Origin: Diplocarpon mali
Lineage: Eukaryota > Ascomycota > Leotiomycetes > Helotiales > Drepanopezizaceae
Assembly (NCBI GenBank): GCA_024741835.1
Contig: JAENRP010000087.1
Location: 7,098 to 71,097 of the forward strand
Direction: 5' to 3'
DNA length: 64,000 nucleotides
In this document: piece by piece, positions 45,957 to 57,989 of the stretch
How positions within the stretch are numbered: the stretch's first letter is position 1
Layout: the number at the start of each line of letters is the position of its first letter
The notes under the pieces: generated by a model
The model's database searches: none
Seen by the model: only the letters and a program-made list of their open reading frames with translations
Told to the model about the DNA's origin: nothing
Made by a program: the position numbers and the translations under genes

Positions 45957-46068
45957 AAGGAGAGAGAGAGAGACAGAGAGAGAGACAGAGAGACAGAGAA
46001 AAAGACAGAGACAGAGAGACAGAGAGACAGAGAGAGACAGAGAAAAAGACAGAGAGAGAGAAAAGAAG
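45957..46068 (+). repeat. Purine-rich GAGACA microsatellite
   Basis: About 110 bp of interleaved GAGA and GACAGA words, almost all purine apart from the regular C. Confidence 0.9.
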
Positions 46069-46401
46069 CTCGAGCCCGGCAATCTCCCACCGCGATACAA
46101 CTCCTGGCCGCAACCATCCCTCGCCGCTCTCCAGCGACCGACTCCAAAGTCCAAGACACTCGAATGGAACACCTCCCGTCGGAGCACTTGGGACGCGGAG
46201 ACAGCCGTCACTCGCGAGGCACTCGGCACGGGCGCACTCAAGATGTAGATCTATAGACAAATGAGGGAGACAAGACAGACAGACATCCAGATCGATCGAG
46301 AGATCATCAGAACAGCAGCCCGACAAAACGCCTGATGACCCGCCTCTCCATCTATGCATGCACGCAAAGAATGCGAGGCTCTCCCCCCCCCCCCCCGCGG
46401 G

Positions 46402-46413
46402 NNNNNNNNNNNN
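46402..46413. other. Assembly gap (12 N) beside a poly-C run
   Basis: Directly follows a run of C's and CGCGGG, a typical assembly failure point. Confidence 0.99.
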
Positions 46414-46639
46414 CGGGACCCCCTCACTCGTCTATAGCCGGTCGGGGTGCTTGCGAACGGTCGAAGCCCGGGGGGGGGAAAGAAAAGTCGAGCATCCACC
46501 CCGCCTCGCTATTTACTCTCGGTCTCGCGTAGGCCCCCCCCAGCGCTCCGATTCACCACCTCCCACCCATCGATCAGCTCGCGCGTCCGCACCACCGCCG
46601 CACCGCGTCTTCGCATGGACCGCCCCAGCCACGCGACAG

Positions 46640-48910
46640 CTACGACGACGCCCCCCCCCCTCCCCCCACGATCTTCGGCAGGCTCTTCCACGCCTCCGTG
46701 CCCGGCATCGTCCGCCTCCCAAAGCCCTCGTCCAGGTCCAGGATGATCTTCAGCGCATTGCGACTCCGCAGGGAGCTCAGCGGGCCCTCCTGCCCGGGCA
46801 GGCCGGGCGTCGCGCCCGCGACACCCATGTGCGGCGCGTCTCTCCTCTCGCTGCCGGGCAGGGGCAGCAGCCCCTGCAGGACCTCGTAGCCGGCGAGCGT
46901 GAAGCCAAACTGGGGACTGGAGCGCAGGATGCGGGCAGGGCCGCCCTTGAAGAAGGCCTTGAAGCCCTCCTCCCGGAAGACCGTCTGGGCGCACTGGCGG
47001 AGGGAGGTGTAGGAGGATTCGCCCTTGCGAGCCTCGACCTGCAGGCGCGTCTTGATCACGTCGCAGGGCGTCGTCAGGTAGGCGGCCGGCATGCCGGCGA
47101 TGGCGCCGGCGGTCAGCAGCTGCAGGATGCCGAGGGACTTGGTCGGGGACTCGCCAAAGTAGTCCCGCTTCAGGTGGTTGTAGGTTGGGAAGTAGATGGC
47201 GGAGAAGGGGACGTCGCGGAGGAGACAGGCGGAGGCGCCCTTGTAGAGACCGACCAGGCCCAGGTTCCGCACGATCCACATGGCCGAGCGGCGGGGGGCG
47301 CCGTCGACGCTCTTGGCCACCTCGCCCTGCACCTGGAGCCGGATCTTGACGATCTCGAGGGGGTTGGTGAAGATCTGTGGACGCGGGTCAGCGAGCAATC
47401 GGGGGGGGGGGCGGCGGCGAGGGGGGGGCGGCACGCACGACTTGACAGGCTCCGGCGCTCCCCCCGGCGAGGATCTCGTGGGGGATCCGAATCGACCCGT
47501 CCTCGCCGGAGAAGTGTCCTCGCACGAGATCGTTGACGGTCAGCTTGATGGCCTTCTCCGGCGCGACGCCCACCAGCTGCGGCAGGACGCCCGAGTACAA
47601 GCCCTTGAAGCCCTCGTTCTTGATCACCTTCCTGGCGCAGTCCAGCGAGTTCTTGTACAGCAGCTGCCCGACCCGCGACGAGCGCTGGTTCTGCATCCGC
47701 GTCTTGACCAGGTCGATGGGGTAGACCATGAAGGCGCCAAAGGCGCCCGCCAGGGAGCCCAGGGCAAAGTGATGCGCCGACTCCAGCACGCCGTACAAGA
47801 AGTTCCGGCCGGCCGTGGCGGCCGGGGCGCCGGCGGCGCCGGCGCCCTCCGCAAAGGCGCTGTAGAGCGGGTTGCGCCACGAGGCGTCGAGCACCTTGGC
47901 GAAGTCGGCGAGGCCGAGGCGGCCGGACGGCTCGTCGAGGCTGGCAAAGTGGAACAGGATGTCGGCTTCCATGGGCGTGAAGAGCGAGAAGCGCGTGAGG
48001 CGCGCGGCTTCGTTGAGGAACTCGGTGCGGGTGATCTTGCCGTCGCGGCTCTGCGCCGTCGCCTGGCGGAGGATCATCTCCACGAGGTCCATCTCGCGCA
48101 CGATGTTCTGGAAGGCGCGGACATTGGCGTACGAGATCTTGCTGCCGGTCGAGATGTTGCAGAGCGTGTGCAGGTTCTCCAGGAGGTGATCCGAGAGCTT
48201 GTGCCGGGCGGTCTGCAGGATGATGCGCTGGAACTGCTCGGGCTCGATGAAGCCGTCGCCGTCGCCGTCGAAGTGGTGGAAGGCCTGTCGGATGCGCTCG
48301 CCCGGCAGGCCTCGCAGCATCTGCGAGAACTGGGGATACGTGAGGTCGTGCCGGCGCTTCTTCCCCCCGCTGTACAGCGTCGCCCACTCGCAGTTCCAGT
48401 CGAAGGGGATGCTGTCCGGGCCCTTGTTCATGTGGTAGAGCTTCTTGAGGTCGTCGTACTTGACCGTGCCCGTCTGCTCGACGTCGAACAGCCGGAAGGC
48501 AATCTCGTACTCGGCGTCGGGTTTCGCGAGCAGGTTCTCGAACGTGCCCCAGTCGAAGAGGTTGATCTTGCCCGTGTTCCGGCGATCCGCCACGCGGAAG
48601 AGGATGGCATACTGCTCGCGCTTGATCTTGTGCTGTGTGGCCCCGGGTCGCGTCAGTCACGTACTCTCGTCGTCGAGGCTCGGGGGGAGGGCAGGGCACG
48701 CGTGTTCGAGTCCCAACTCACGAAGTCTTCCGTCGGCGGCGCCACGGCATTGACGAATTCCTCCTCGCCCATCAACAGCTCTCCCGTCGCCTCATCCTTC
48801 CTGGCGTTCTTCACAAAGGTCGCCTTGCTCTGTGCCGACAGTTGGACCTCCGCCTCCGTGCCCACGAGCGCCTCCTTGACCACCTCCTTTACTTTGGTGA
48901 TGTCTGCCAT
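46640..48910 (-). CDS. agc1: Mitochondrial aspartate/glutamate carrier with EF-hand half
   Basis: Inner-membrane exchanger of aspartate for glutamate (Agc1/citrin family), part of the malate-aspartate shuttle. Exons 48910-48722, 48632-47439 and 47374-46640 give 705 aa with in-phase introns (GTGAGT, GTGCGT). The first 330 residues are the EF-hand regulatory half, with a canonical calcium loop [13 protein letters not shown] at 185-197 and weaker EF-like units around it. The carrier half has the three repeat signatures: PIDLVKTR 368-375, NPLEIVKIR 465-473 and TPCDVIKTR 563-571. It ends just after [11 protein letters not shown]. The stop lies past a run of G's, so an indel there would change the last residues. 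Yeast Agc1 lacks a comparable EF-hand arm; this longer animal-like layout is usual in filamentous fungi. Confidence 0.95.
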
Positions 48911-49194
48911 TTGCCTGGCTCACTGGCCTTGCCGGTGCTTGCTTGCGTTGCGCGATGCGACCTAGGGCCGGAGTACTCGTTGCACCGGATCAATGCGATG
49001 TTTGTTCGGAGACGAGAGGTGGCCGCGACGGTGAGGCCGACCGGATCCAATTTTTGTTATTGCTCGTGAAGAAAAATGGGGGCTGGACCCGCCTGACGCT
49101 GCGTGCGTCGCCGCAGGGTTTGGGAACAACAAGGTGTAGCTGACAGGAAGCGTGAAGTAGTGATTAGCGCGACCTGCACAATCGGCAATGCTTT

Positions 49195-49201
<7 letters not shown>

Positions 49202-49244
<43 letters not shown>
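49202..49244 (+). repeat. (CT)n microsatellite upstream of the carrier gene
   Basis: About 21 CT units roughly 290 bp upstream of the carrier ATG. CT/GA tracts are common in fungal promoters. Confidence 0.95.
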
Positions 49245-49247
<3 letters not shown>

Positions 49248-50208
49248 CACCTTATCCCCTTGATGCGCCAAACAAACACGACTGGCAGAGCGATCCTCGA
49301 GAACCAGACCGAAGAATTGGATTGCAGAAGCCTTGTTATGTCCATTGCCCGTGGGAAAAGTCTAACCTCGGATATCGTGTCCGTAGCGCGGGCATGCTTG
49401 TTCTCCAGCCGCGTGCTCCGAGAAGCTCGCTAGTTCTCGGTAAATATAAAACAGTAGAATCCATCTCTAACAATACACGACAGCCTACTCTATAAGGAGA
49501 ATCAAGCGAGGGATCCTTTTGAAAATATGAAAAAAAAAAAGATAAGACAGAGAGAGCCAAAAGGCTCTTTGATATCCTGTTATAGAGGGAGGGAAATAAG
49601 AAACCCATCTTACCCGGTCTGCTTCCAACCCTTTTTATCTTAGATCCTGTAACTTGAAACACTGATTAGACAACCACTGCTCGTGACCTTGCATAAGAAA
49701 CAATCCTAAGCACAAGCCAACTCCAAACACACCCCTTTCCTGGCAAGCTTTTCACATCTCCATCCCTCCATCCCTCATCCCTCTATCCCTTATCCCTCTA
49801 TCCCTCCACAGACTTAAACCACCGAGAACCGCGCTCGTATGCAACTGGGAGATCAAAGGGGTCCGTTTTATTTGCAGCCCATTGACAAAGGTGAGAACCT
49901 ACCTAGTTACAAGCACGTCCAATTTCCCTTTATACAAACTCTATATGCACTAACCCTTGCCCCTTCCCCTCTCCTTGACGGCTGTTTTTTTTTTCTTTTA
50001 TAAAAAAGGCTGCAACTAGACTCTAGGTTCCCGGTTCCCAATCACACCTATAAAAGCATAGACCTATCAATTAAAAAACAAGATCACACCTACAAACCGC
50101 TTATAAACCACCTATAGAAACACCTACAGAAACACCTACAACATAAAGACCCACTAATAAAAAAACAAGATCACACCTAAAAACCACTTATAAACCACCA
50201 AGCCCTAC

Positions 50209-50590
50209 TAATACCTCTAAAGCCACCTCCAACCCACCTCCAACCCACCTCCAACCCACCTCCAAAGCCCTACCAACACCTCCAACCCACCTCTAACCCA
50301 CCTCCAATCCACCTCTAACCCATCTCCAACCCACCTCCAACCCACCTCCAAAGCCCTACCAACACCTCCAAACCACCTCTAACCTACCTCCAACCCACCT
50401 CTAAACCACCTCCAACCCACCTCCAACCCACCTCCAACCCACCTCCAAAGCCCTACCAACACCTCCAAACCACCTCTAACCCACCTCCAACCCCACCTCC
50501 AAAGCCACCTCCAAACCCACCTCAACCCACCTCTAACCCTACCTCCAAGCCACCTCTAACCCACCTCCAACCACCTCCAAACCACCTACC
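50209..50590 (+). repeat. 11-bp minisatellite (CACCTCCAACC)n
   Basis: About 380 bp of imperfect CACCTCCAACC/CACCTCTAACC units, interspersed with a longer unit containing AAAGCCCTACCAACAC. The sequence just left (50045-50200) has related ACACCTATAAA/ACCACTTATAAACC words, including a near duplicate of AAACAAGATCACACCTA at about 50078 and 50164. Confidence 0.93.
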
Positions 50591-51659
50591 CTACCCTACC
50601 CACCCAAGAAGACCAGGAGACTCTACTACGTAATGTATCGCTGATTTCACAGATTTCCTTCCTCTGTCCACTGACTCTGTATCATGTCATGTACCGTCTT
50701 GCGTAGTGTCCATGTCTGGGATGTCAGGCGTAAGTCTACCTGCTGTGGGTTTGTTAGAGAGGGGAAGGGGAAGGGGTGGTTGGAGATATACTAGGATTCA
50801 AATAGGATCGCAGTCTAGGTTAAACCCTGATGAAACTGATAAGATACATATATGCTGGACCAGCTCAAGAGAAAAGACGAGTTCTCTGTCCAACTACATC
50901 TACAGCAAAGTTGGAGTCTGCAGAGAGCAGAAGACTTATAACTCCACAATAACTGAACCATCTTTGTAATCGAATTTCTACAACACAGAGATCACGGATT
51001 AAGGCAAAGCTTTTTATTAAAGGTATCATTAGCCTCTACCTAATTATTAGACAGCCAGATCCCTAGAAAGCCTACCCTCCATTAGCTTTCTGTAAAGACG
51101 ACAAATGTCTGTAGAGACAACAAATGTCTGTCCAGACAACAAGTGTCTGCCGAGGCAATTAGTGTCTGTCGAGACCAGACAAGGCAAACAGGTACGCGCT
51201 TTTTCGAAAGGAAGAAGAAAAAAAGAAACCGCGTCGAATGACTCAGGACGCGTTTCATCTGCCGTGGACCACCAACGCCGCTTCTAGACCCATGGGAGAA
51301 ACAGGGAGCTAGAAGGCCAAAGGAAATTATCGTGGGAATCATCTCGTCATAAGGCATCGTGACGCTTGGAAAGCAGAAGTGATTTTCGTGACGCCATGGT
51401 CCAACCGAGTCCAGGAAGAGGCATCCCCTGATTGGCAGCCATGAGGATTGAATGGGGTATATGGGAAAAGGTCAGTCACCATCATCTCCGCCGACGGGGA
51501 AGCGGGTGCAGTTTTCGACTCGCAGTATGTTGACGGATGCACGGAGTACCGTTCAAGTCGCATTGTATGCCGATGATCGATAAAGTGGTCGAATCCATAT
51601 GAGTTCTAAGAAAATACATAGAAAGGAGATGGAGGGTGTGAAGAAGTCCGCGATGCGCG

Positions 51660-53923
51660 TTAATTCTTGCCCGGGAAGATCGGCTGGGTCTCGTGAGGGA
51701 GCGATGGACGAGAGTAGAAGGCCGGCAGGCGGAACCCCTTGGCGAACTCGGACTGGACGAACTGAGACGCACGCTTGTACCGACGGTCGGAGTATTTCTC
51801 GAAGACGGCAGCGTGATGCTTGAGGGGGTCGACGCAGCATTCCAGGATCATAGAGACCAGGGGCTTCAGCTGAGTCCAGGTGTAGCCAGAGTAGTACACG
51901 TGGGGCGGGGACTGTGAGGAAGTTAGTACTTTCACGGCCCAGGCGGGACTCGACTTACCCAGTCGCCCTTCTTGAGCATCAATCGGGCGAGGCAGTGAGC
52001 ACCAGCAGCGACGTAGCTCGGGGGGCAGCCGACGAAGCGCTCGTCCATGATGGTGACCTCGAGGAAATACTTGGCGAGGGTCCGGGTCTCCAGGTCATAG
52101 TCATCCGCCTTGCTGATCCGACGGAGGAAGCTCATCGGTCCCGGCCATCCCAACTCGAACTGGAGCATGGTGAGCATGAATCGTTCCGCCTTGAGGATCT
52201 CGTCGACCGTGTACCCTCCATCGACCATGTAGACAATCTCGTTGACGGAGGGGCAGTTGATCTCCTCGTACTTGGCGGCAACAAAGATTGCGGTGGCACC
52301 CACCAACTGGAGCTTGCCCAGCGACACAATCTTGCTGGACAGGAAGCGATCGATGTAGTTGACACAGAGGAACAGGGTCTCGGGGAGGAGGGAGAAGCGA
52401 TGGTGAACCTGAATCAACCAGTCCATGAGGACCGAGCGCATCGACCATTGGATTTCGGTTTGGGTATCCATGTAGTTGGCATTGGGCAACATCTTGTTCT
52501 ATGATTGGTCAGTGCCTGCGCCACGCGAGGTAAACATTGCTCAGGTTTTGGGAGTCCAACACAGGCCGGATCCCACGATCGCACGGGGGCCGCGTGGAAG
52601 GTCGCGAAGCACGCGTCAAGGACACGAGAACCCATCAGGAGCAGACGGAGAGCTTACCTCGAGCTCGCGCATGTACGCGAAGATCTCATCACCGTACTCG
52701 GCCACCATGCTGGTATCCCAAGCTTCGTCCTCGATCTCTTCCATGGTGCGGGCGCTCTCCACCATGTGCCGAGCGGCTGCAATCTCCTTCTTGGCGTTGA
52801 TGGTCACCTTGGGCGCAAGGACGGTCGTGACACCGGTGGTATTCCCACCGGAACGATAAGAGTGAGCGGTGGTATAGCCTTGCTCATCGTAGATCTCATC
52901 CTCGTCAACCTCGTTCGGGTCCAGCTCCCAGTGTGAAGTCTCGGGAGATGGAACCGGTGGGAGTTGTCGCTCCTCACCGTAGCTGCCAGGGTAGTGCTCG
53001 TCCAACTCTCCCGACGTCGGGGCGTGCTGGTAAGCTCGGTACGCCTCGGCCGCTTCATCGACTTGGTCCTCGGCGGTATCCTCCGAGGCGGGATCACTCT
53101 CCGGTGTGCAGTCGGCCTCGGCCGAGGAGGGTTTGATGTACTTGCTTTCCACGCGGCGGAGACCGGGCTGGGCTGGCTGCAACTGCGGCAGGCTCTTCTG
53201 TTGACGGGGACCGACAGGCTGGTGGACGGCCGGCGCCGCAGGGAGGCTCTCTTGTCTGGGAGGCTGGCTGGCCGCAGCTGGAAGTCGATCATCCTCAACA
53301 TCCGCGTCCTTGTAGATCGTGGCCGGCCTTGACAGCGCGCGCTTGGGGCCCGATGGGAGGACTCGAGAGTCTACCAGAGGCACCTGGGCGGCGACTGGAG
53401 CCGGGAGGGGATCCGAGGTCTCGGTGATGTTGAGGGCTGCCTTTGCCGCGGCATTCTTGAGCGGTCTTTGGGCCGGACGGAGGAAGGCGGCCGTCTTGTC
53501 AGCCTGTGCGAGCGGCTTGATGATCTCATGAACCTGCTTCGAGGGGATGCCCGTATCCTCATGCGCACCAGGGGCCTTCACGGTATTGCTGACGTCTGCG
53601 AAAGCCGCTCTCTTGGGCGCACCGTTGATCCCGCCGACTCCGGCCGTATTTGCCATGGTGCCGCTCGACCTGGTACGTTGATGGAGATTGGGTTTGGACA
53701 GGGGCGGCGCAAAGTTCTCGTCGACCTGACCTCGAGCTCCTGCTCTTGGGCCGAGGCGGGTGGGCTGAAGGGGGGGGGAGAAGATATGTTAGTCGCGTTG
53801 TGTGCGGATGGAGAGAGGCTGGACGGGAAATGGAGTTGGCCCAGGGACCTGTCAAGAATGTGGTGGAGATGGATGGGCAAAGGTGAGAGGGATAACAAGA
53901 CCAAGACTTACGCGCTGATCCAT
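51660..53923 (-). CDS. nimE: B-type mitotic cyclin (NimE/Cdc13 class)
   Basis: Regulatory subunit of Cdk1 driving entry to mitosis; nuclear. Four exons: 53923-53912, 53764-52658, 52498-51959 and 51911-51660, giving 636 aa. The tiny first exon (ATG plus three codons, in CACCATGG context) is supported by the GTAAGT donor, a CTAAC branch word, a pyrimidine tract with CAG, and an in-frame extension (ENFAPPLSKPNLHQR) leading into a later ATG at 53656. A destruction-box-like RAAFADVSN lies at 56-64, with Phe in place of the consensus Leu. A long disordered region to about 330 holds SP/TP sites. Cyclin box 1 begins at 393 with MRSVLMDWLIQVH, and the second fold follows to near 600. The last exon encodes SPPHVYYSGYTWTQL to the end. 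A start at 53656 would shorten the protein to 596 aa. Confidence 0.95.
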
Positions 53924-54983
53924 GGTGCACAGATATAGCTATGCTAGGAGATTACTATAGCCAATGCCAAAAAGCTACCGCGATTCGATCGTAATGGGAT
54001 GCTTGTGCAAAGATGTGCTCGAGGAGGGCAAGATTTCGCGTCCCAAAATCATAAGAGGTTGAGGGATGTTGGCGGGAGTCGAGAAGACCGGAGATTGCTG
54101 TGGTGCTGCCGCTGCGCGTACCTGTGGGTGTACAGCGGGGAAGTCTTACCGAGATCTCATGCGCGGAAGAGACATGTATCGAGAGAGGCGTGTCGACGAG
54201 GAGAGGAGGGGAGAAGATGGAGGAGGAGGAGGAGTTGATGTTGTTGTTGGTGGTGTTGTTGTTGTAGAGGTGAAGATGTCGAGGGGAAGAAAGAGCTTGC
54301 CGGAGATGACAAAAAAGGGTTTGTTGCGTCCGAGCCAGGACAAGCAAGCATAACAGTCGGGAATTCACAGATGCAGGGCCGCTTTGCGGGCAGGCGGTAA
54401 CGACAGCAACGGCGGGGCGGCAGTGGGGCCGGCTAGTCCCTTCTGGGACCGCGTGTCCTCGGTCGCGCCGACGCCAAGACTGGATCGCGTCGAACCATCA
54501 CGATTTCAACAACAACACTCTCTTGATATCTTGCGGTGTATCGTGCAAGCTTGCATTTGGATCGAGCAAGAATTGCGGGAGGGCTGGCCTACAGATACAA
54601 GACCTGCTTGCCCACGTTGGAAATGCCGTGCGCCCATATCTGCAGCTGTAGCATCGATGTGTCTGGGTTCGAGAATGTCAACAGTCGGCATCGCGAAAAC
54701 TCCTCGGGCCCACGTGACGCGCGATGCAAGCATGGCCTCCTCCCTCCCGCCTCCACGCATCTCCAGTCAGCCAAGTCGCATCCCGCAGGACCTCGTTACA
54801 AATGAAGAGATTCACTTGTCAACAGCCCCCCGCCACGGTTACAGAGATAGTCATCGTCGACGTCGTCGTGTTCACTCTATCAGAGACTTGGCCGCTGGGG
54901 GGGAACATGGCCTGTCAGGATCCAGTCAGTGCCAGCCATCGCCGAAGCCCGAAGCAGTGCCACAGGGCAGACTTTGAACAGCC

Positions 54984-54987
54984 AGAA

Positions 54988-55018
<31 letters not shown>

Positions 55019-55020
55019 TC
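54984..55020 (+). repeat. 6-bp repeat (CCAGAG)n
   Basis: About six CCAGAG/CCAGAA units in a row. Confidence 0.9.
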
Positions 55021-55725
55021 CGAAAGAGATCCCTTTTCTTCTCCTCACTTTCTCCAAAGCCTCTTCGGCGTCGAGATCCCTGGGACAGGATTTCATTCTT
55101 CCTGCGATCGGTGGCCGCCATCCACGGCCGCGTTGTACGTGGATGGCATCCCCCCCCCCGCGCACTGCTGACTTGCCAGCCCAGAGACCTTCGGCCGACC
55201 CTCTGCACTTACGGCGCAGACCCCACGTCCTATCAGCTACCGGCGCGCCGGCGCATCTACGAGTCGTCGAGGAGAAGAGGGTGTGATCAGCCATGTCGGT
55301 GGGTTGGTAGGTTTGGTTGTTTGGTTTCCCTCTTTCGCTATTTGTTGCGGCGTCTCAGGTAGACGTCAAGGTCGGCCTCGCGGCCGGCGACCTGTCCGAA
55401 GTCGTGGTGCTGCCAACACCCAGTCATTGCGAGTCGCAGTTTTGGCTGGATCGCAACACAACAAGGGAGGGCTCTAGAGCGGAACGGACATATACATGCC
55501 TTGCACAAGTGATTGCGGTCATCGAAAGGCTGGGCCAGAACAGCGAGGATGCCCGTCGGCGCGGGGAGATACGGTCAGACAGTCCATATACGTATTGGCC
55601 AGACTGCGAACCGGCGCAACAGTCGTACTGAGGAGGGTAGATATAGTTCAATCGGGTCCTTTGAGTTCCCAGCGCCACACTTGTTCGCATCCCTCATGCC
55701 GGGCGAGTGAATCAGGAGCTGCGCT

Positions 55726-55763
55726 GCCGACTGCAGACTGCCGACTGCAGACTGCAGACTGCA
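55726..55763 (+). repeat. Short CTGCAGACTGC-type repeat
   Basis: Alternating GACTGCAG and GACTGCCGACTG words, self-complementary at CTGCAG. Confidence 0.8.
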
Positions 55764-57989
55764 GGTTGATCCAGTCTTGGGCACGCCAACAACGAGAAAT
55801 CATACGGACCACTGGCGCCGTGTGTCCGTATGGCTCTGTACATCATCAGAGCATCACCTCATCATGCATCCGCCAGAGCACCGACGTTGCTCGTGGCCCC
55901 TCCCAGAAACCCAAAAAAAGAAAAGGGAAAAAAAAGGGAAAAAAAGGGAAGGAAAAAAGGGTCGAAGTTTCAATTGCCATGGGTCCTCTTCCTCCTCGGT
56001 CCTCCCGTCCAGGCCTACTACACAGTCCAGGAGTACGCCGTCCTGCTGCCGTGCACTGCCCTACACCACGTCGTCGGTATGACCCTGGGTAGCCGTGATT
56101 GTATTCATCGTGATCATTGTGACGACCTGAGACTCCCCGGCCTGGCCAGCGCCTCCTCCCCAGCATGCGGTGCCATAACCACTTCCATATGTGCGGCGGC
56201 GACTCACCGACTCGCATCGCCGGCAGGGCTTTGCCACTCGAGACCAGGCCTGGATCCCGACCTGGATGCCGACCTGGGGCCAGATGACTGGCTGCGCTCG
56301 CAGGGTAGGATGCCCGTTCCTCCGCTTCGATACCCCTCCCCCCGAGTCTCCATGGCAGATGGAAGTGAAATGGGGTGAAATGCGGTGAACTGGAGTCCAA
56401 TGCTGCCAAATCGACTCGTTGAACTCCAACACGGGCTCGTCTGGTTGCGCCGATGGCCGTCCTCACTCCTCAGCAGATCCCTGCCTCAGACGTCGGCCGC
56501 ATGCCCATCCATCCATCATTGGCCCAACATCATTCGTCAACCACCAAGCACTTGGCCACTGCGTCGGAGTTGTCTCGACCATCCTGGGAGAACGAGAGCC
56601 ACCCGGGGAAGATGAGTTGTCGGCTGGGGATTCAGAGTCGCAGGCTCCGTCGGGGAACCTGGAGGCGCCTGGCCCATCCTTATCACCCGAAGGAGGTCGT
56701 CGTCGTCGCTTTTGTGGTCCCTATCGGCATGCTTTCTGGCATTCATGCTTCTCTCCATCGCCTACCAAGAACTCCTCCGCGGGACCAGACCAGCGGGGAG
56801 CCTCGAGCAGTGAGCCTTCTCTCCCACCGATGCCTCCACAAGTGATCTAGAAATATTGCACCACAAGCCAGAGCTTCGGAGCAGCGGCGTGCTCGGTGCT
56901 CCCCCCCGGTGCGTCGCTCTGTTCGCGCAGGCGCTGGATAGAAATCTCGAGGAAGTGCCCGACCGTGGAGCGGGGGGGTTGCAGAGAAGAAGGGCAGTCG
57001 GGAAGCTGGAATCTGAAGTCCGCGCCCTGCAGCCGGTACCCTCGGTAGAATGCGTGTAAATAGGGACCGATGATGAGACAGTTGAATCTACATTCTTTGC
57101 AAATATGTAGTTGTGAGCCTTATGTTCTGAGTGCGCGTGCATAAAGCGTGGGCGCTGAATGACCGCCTGCTCTCCCGCTCGCTGCCGCCCTCGATCTCTC
57201 CTCTCCTCCCGCACAACCACCACGACTTGGAGAGGAAGACCACCGAGCCAACAAGGTAGCCAAACGTGAAGGCGAGTCCCAACTGCATCGGTCTCCTCAT
57301 CGCTGGCCCAGATCCCCATCGGGTCGAGAAGAGCCTCGCATATCCTCCGGAGTCGTCTGCTAACATCGCATCGCCGTCGCAGGACCTCGAGACGGCAATT
57401 GGAACGAACGTCGGCTTCAGATGCCTCGATAGGCCTCCCAACGCCATCCATCTCGACAAACTGTAAGTCGTCCTCACTCTTCACTACTATGCGATCGAGT
57501 AATCGTGGCATTCGACACCCCATTCATCTCCACGGCCCTGCTGGCATTCGGCTCTCCTGGTCAGCCCCGAAGCGCCCTGGGCAGGCCGCGCAGTCTCTAC
57601 AATTCCATCATCCCTTCCAACCTTCCATCCGATGACTCTCCCACACTATCCTCGGCCATCTATCCACTCGTACTAACCGCCGTGGCCCTCCAGTTTCGAG
57701 ATTCCAGACCACACTCGTTCAGCCAGCCCGTCTGCCTGCTTTTGCGACCACCGGCACCACCCGTCGACACCGAACCTCCGACCGCTCACCCACAACCATC
57801 GATCGATAGCAACGACTTCCTCCCCCTTCCCCCCCTCATCGTCCCGAGAAGCACGCAAGCCGCCAGGGAATGGAACTGTCCGGTCTCCTAGCTGGCCCAG
57901 GATCCCCCAACGCACAAACCCAGTGTCACAGCGCCGCTGCCGCCGCCGCCGCCTCCCCTCTGAATCGCCCTCATCCCACTCGGAACACA

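Larger units (their letters stand above)
45001..46639. other. Intergenic with purine/pyrimidine repeats and a gap
   Basis: No gene is supported. Serine/leucine-rich frames between 45630 and 46360 are translations of the repeats. The right part is the 3' flank of the aspartate/glutamate carrier. Confidence 0.5.
48911..51659. other. Intergenic 2.7 kb between carrier and cyclin genes, repeat-rich
   Basis: Holds the carrier promoter (with a CT dinucleotide tract), a C-rich CATCCCT-type repeat about 49757-49808, a large 11-bp minisatellite and the cyclin 3' flank. Short AACAAATGTCTGT-type repeats lie near 51098-51175. No gene is supported. Confidence 0.5.
53924..57989. other. Intergenic 4 kb between divergent cyclin and regulator genes
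   Basis: The two flanking genes point away from each other, so this is a shared promoter region of unusual length. It contains TTG/GTT trinucleotide sequence (54235-54270), a GAGCCA repeat, a GACTGCAG run, A-rich runs (55918-55965) and CT-rich DNA before the regulator. None of the many Arg/Pro/Ser-rich frames is supported. Confidence 0.5.

Noticed and set aside
45633..46359. Ser/Leu-rich membrane-like frames near 46 kb
   Set aside because: They are translations of the GAGACA microsatellite; hydrophobic runs come from CTC/TCT codons.
47170..48699. 509-codon minus-strand frame overlapping the carrier exons
   Set aside because: It is a shifted frame of the carrier and ignores its splice sites; composition is His/Arg/Pro-rich.
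47280..48965. 561-codon plus-strand frame opposite the carrier gene
   Set aside because: It is the GC-rich antisense of a clear mitochondrial carrier with in-phase introns.
49757..50600. CRISPR-like array
   Set aside because: Repeats are contiguous and short without unique spacers, and the genome is eukaryotic.
53559..53930. Separate small protein upstream of cyclin B
   Set aside because: The interval is explained as the first exon plus first intron of the cyclin gene.
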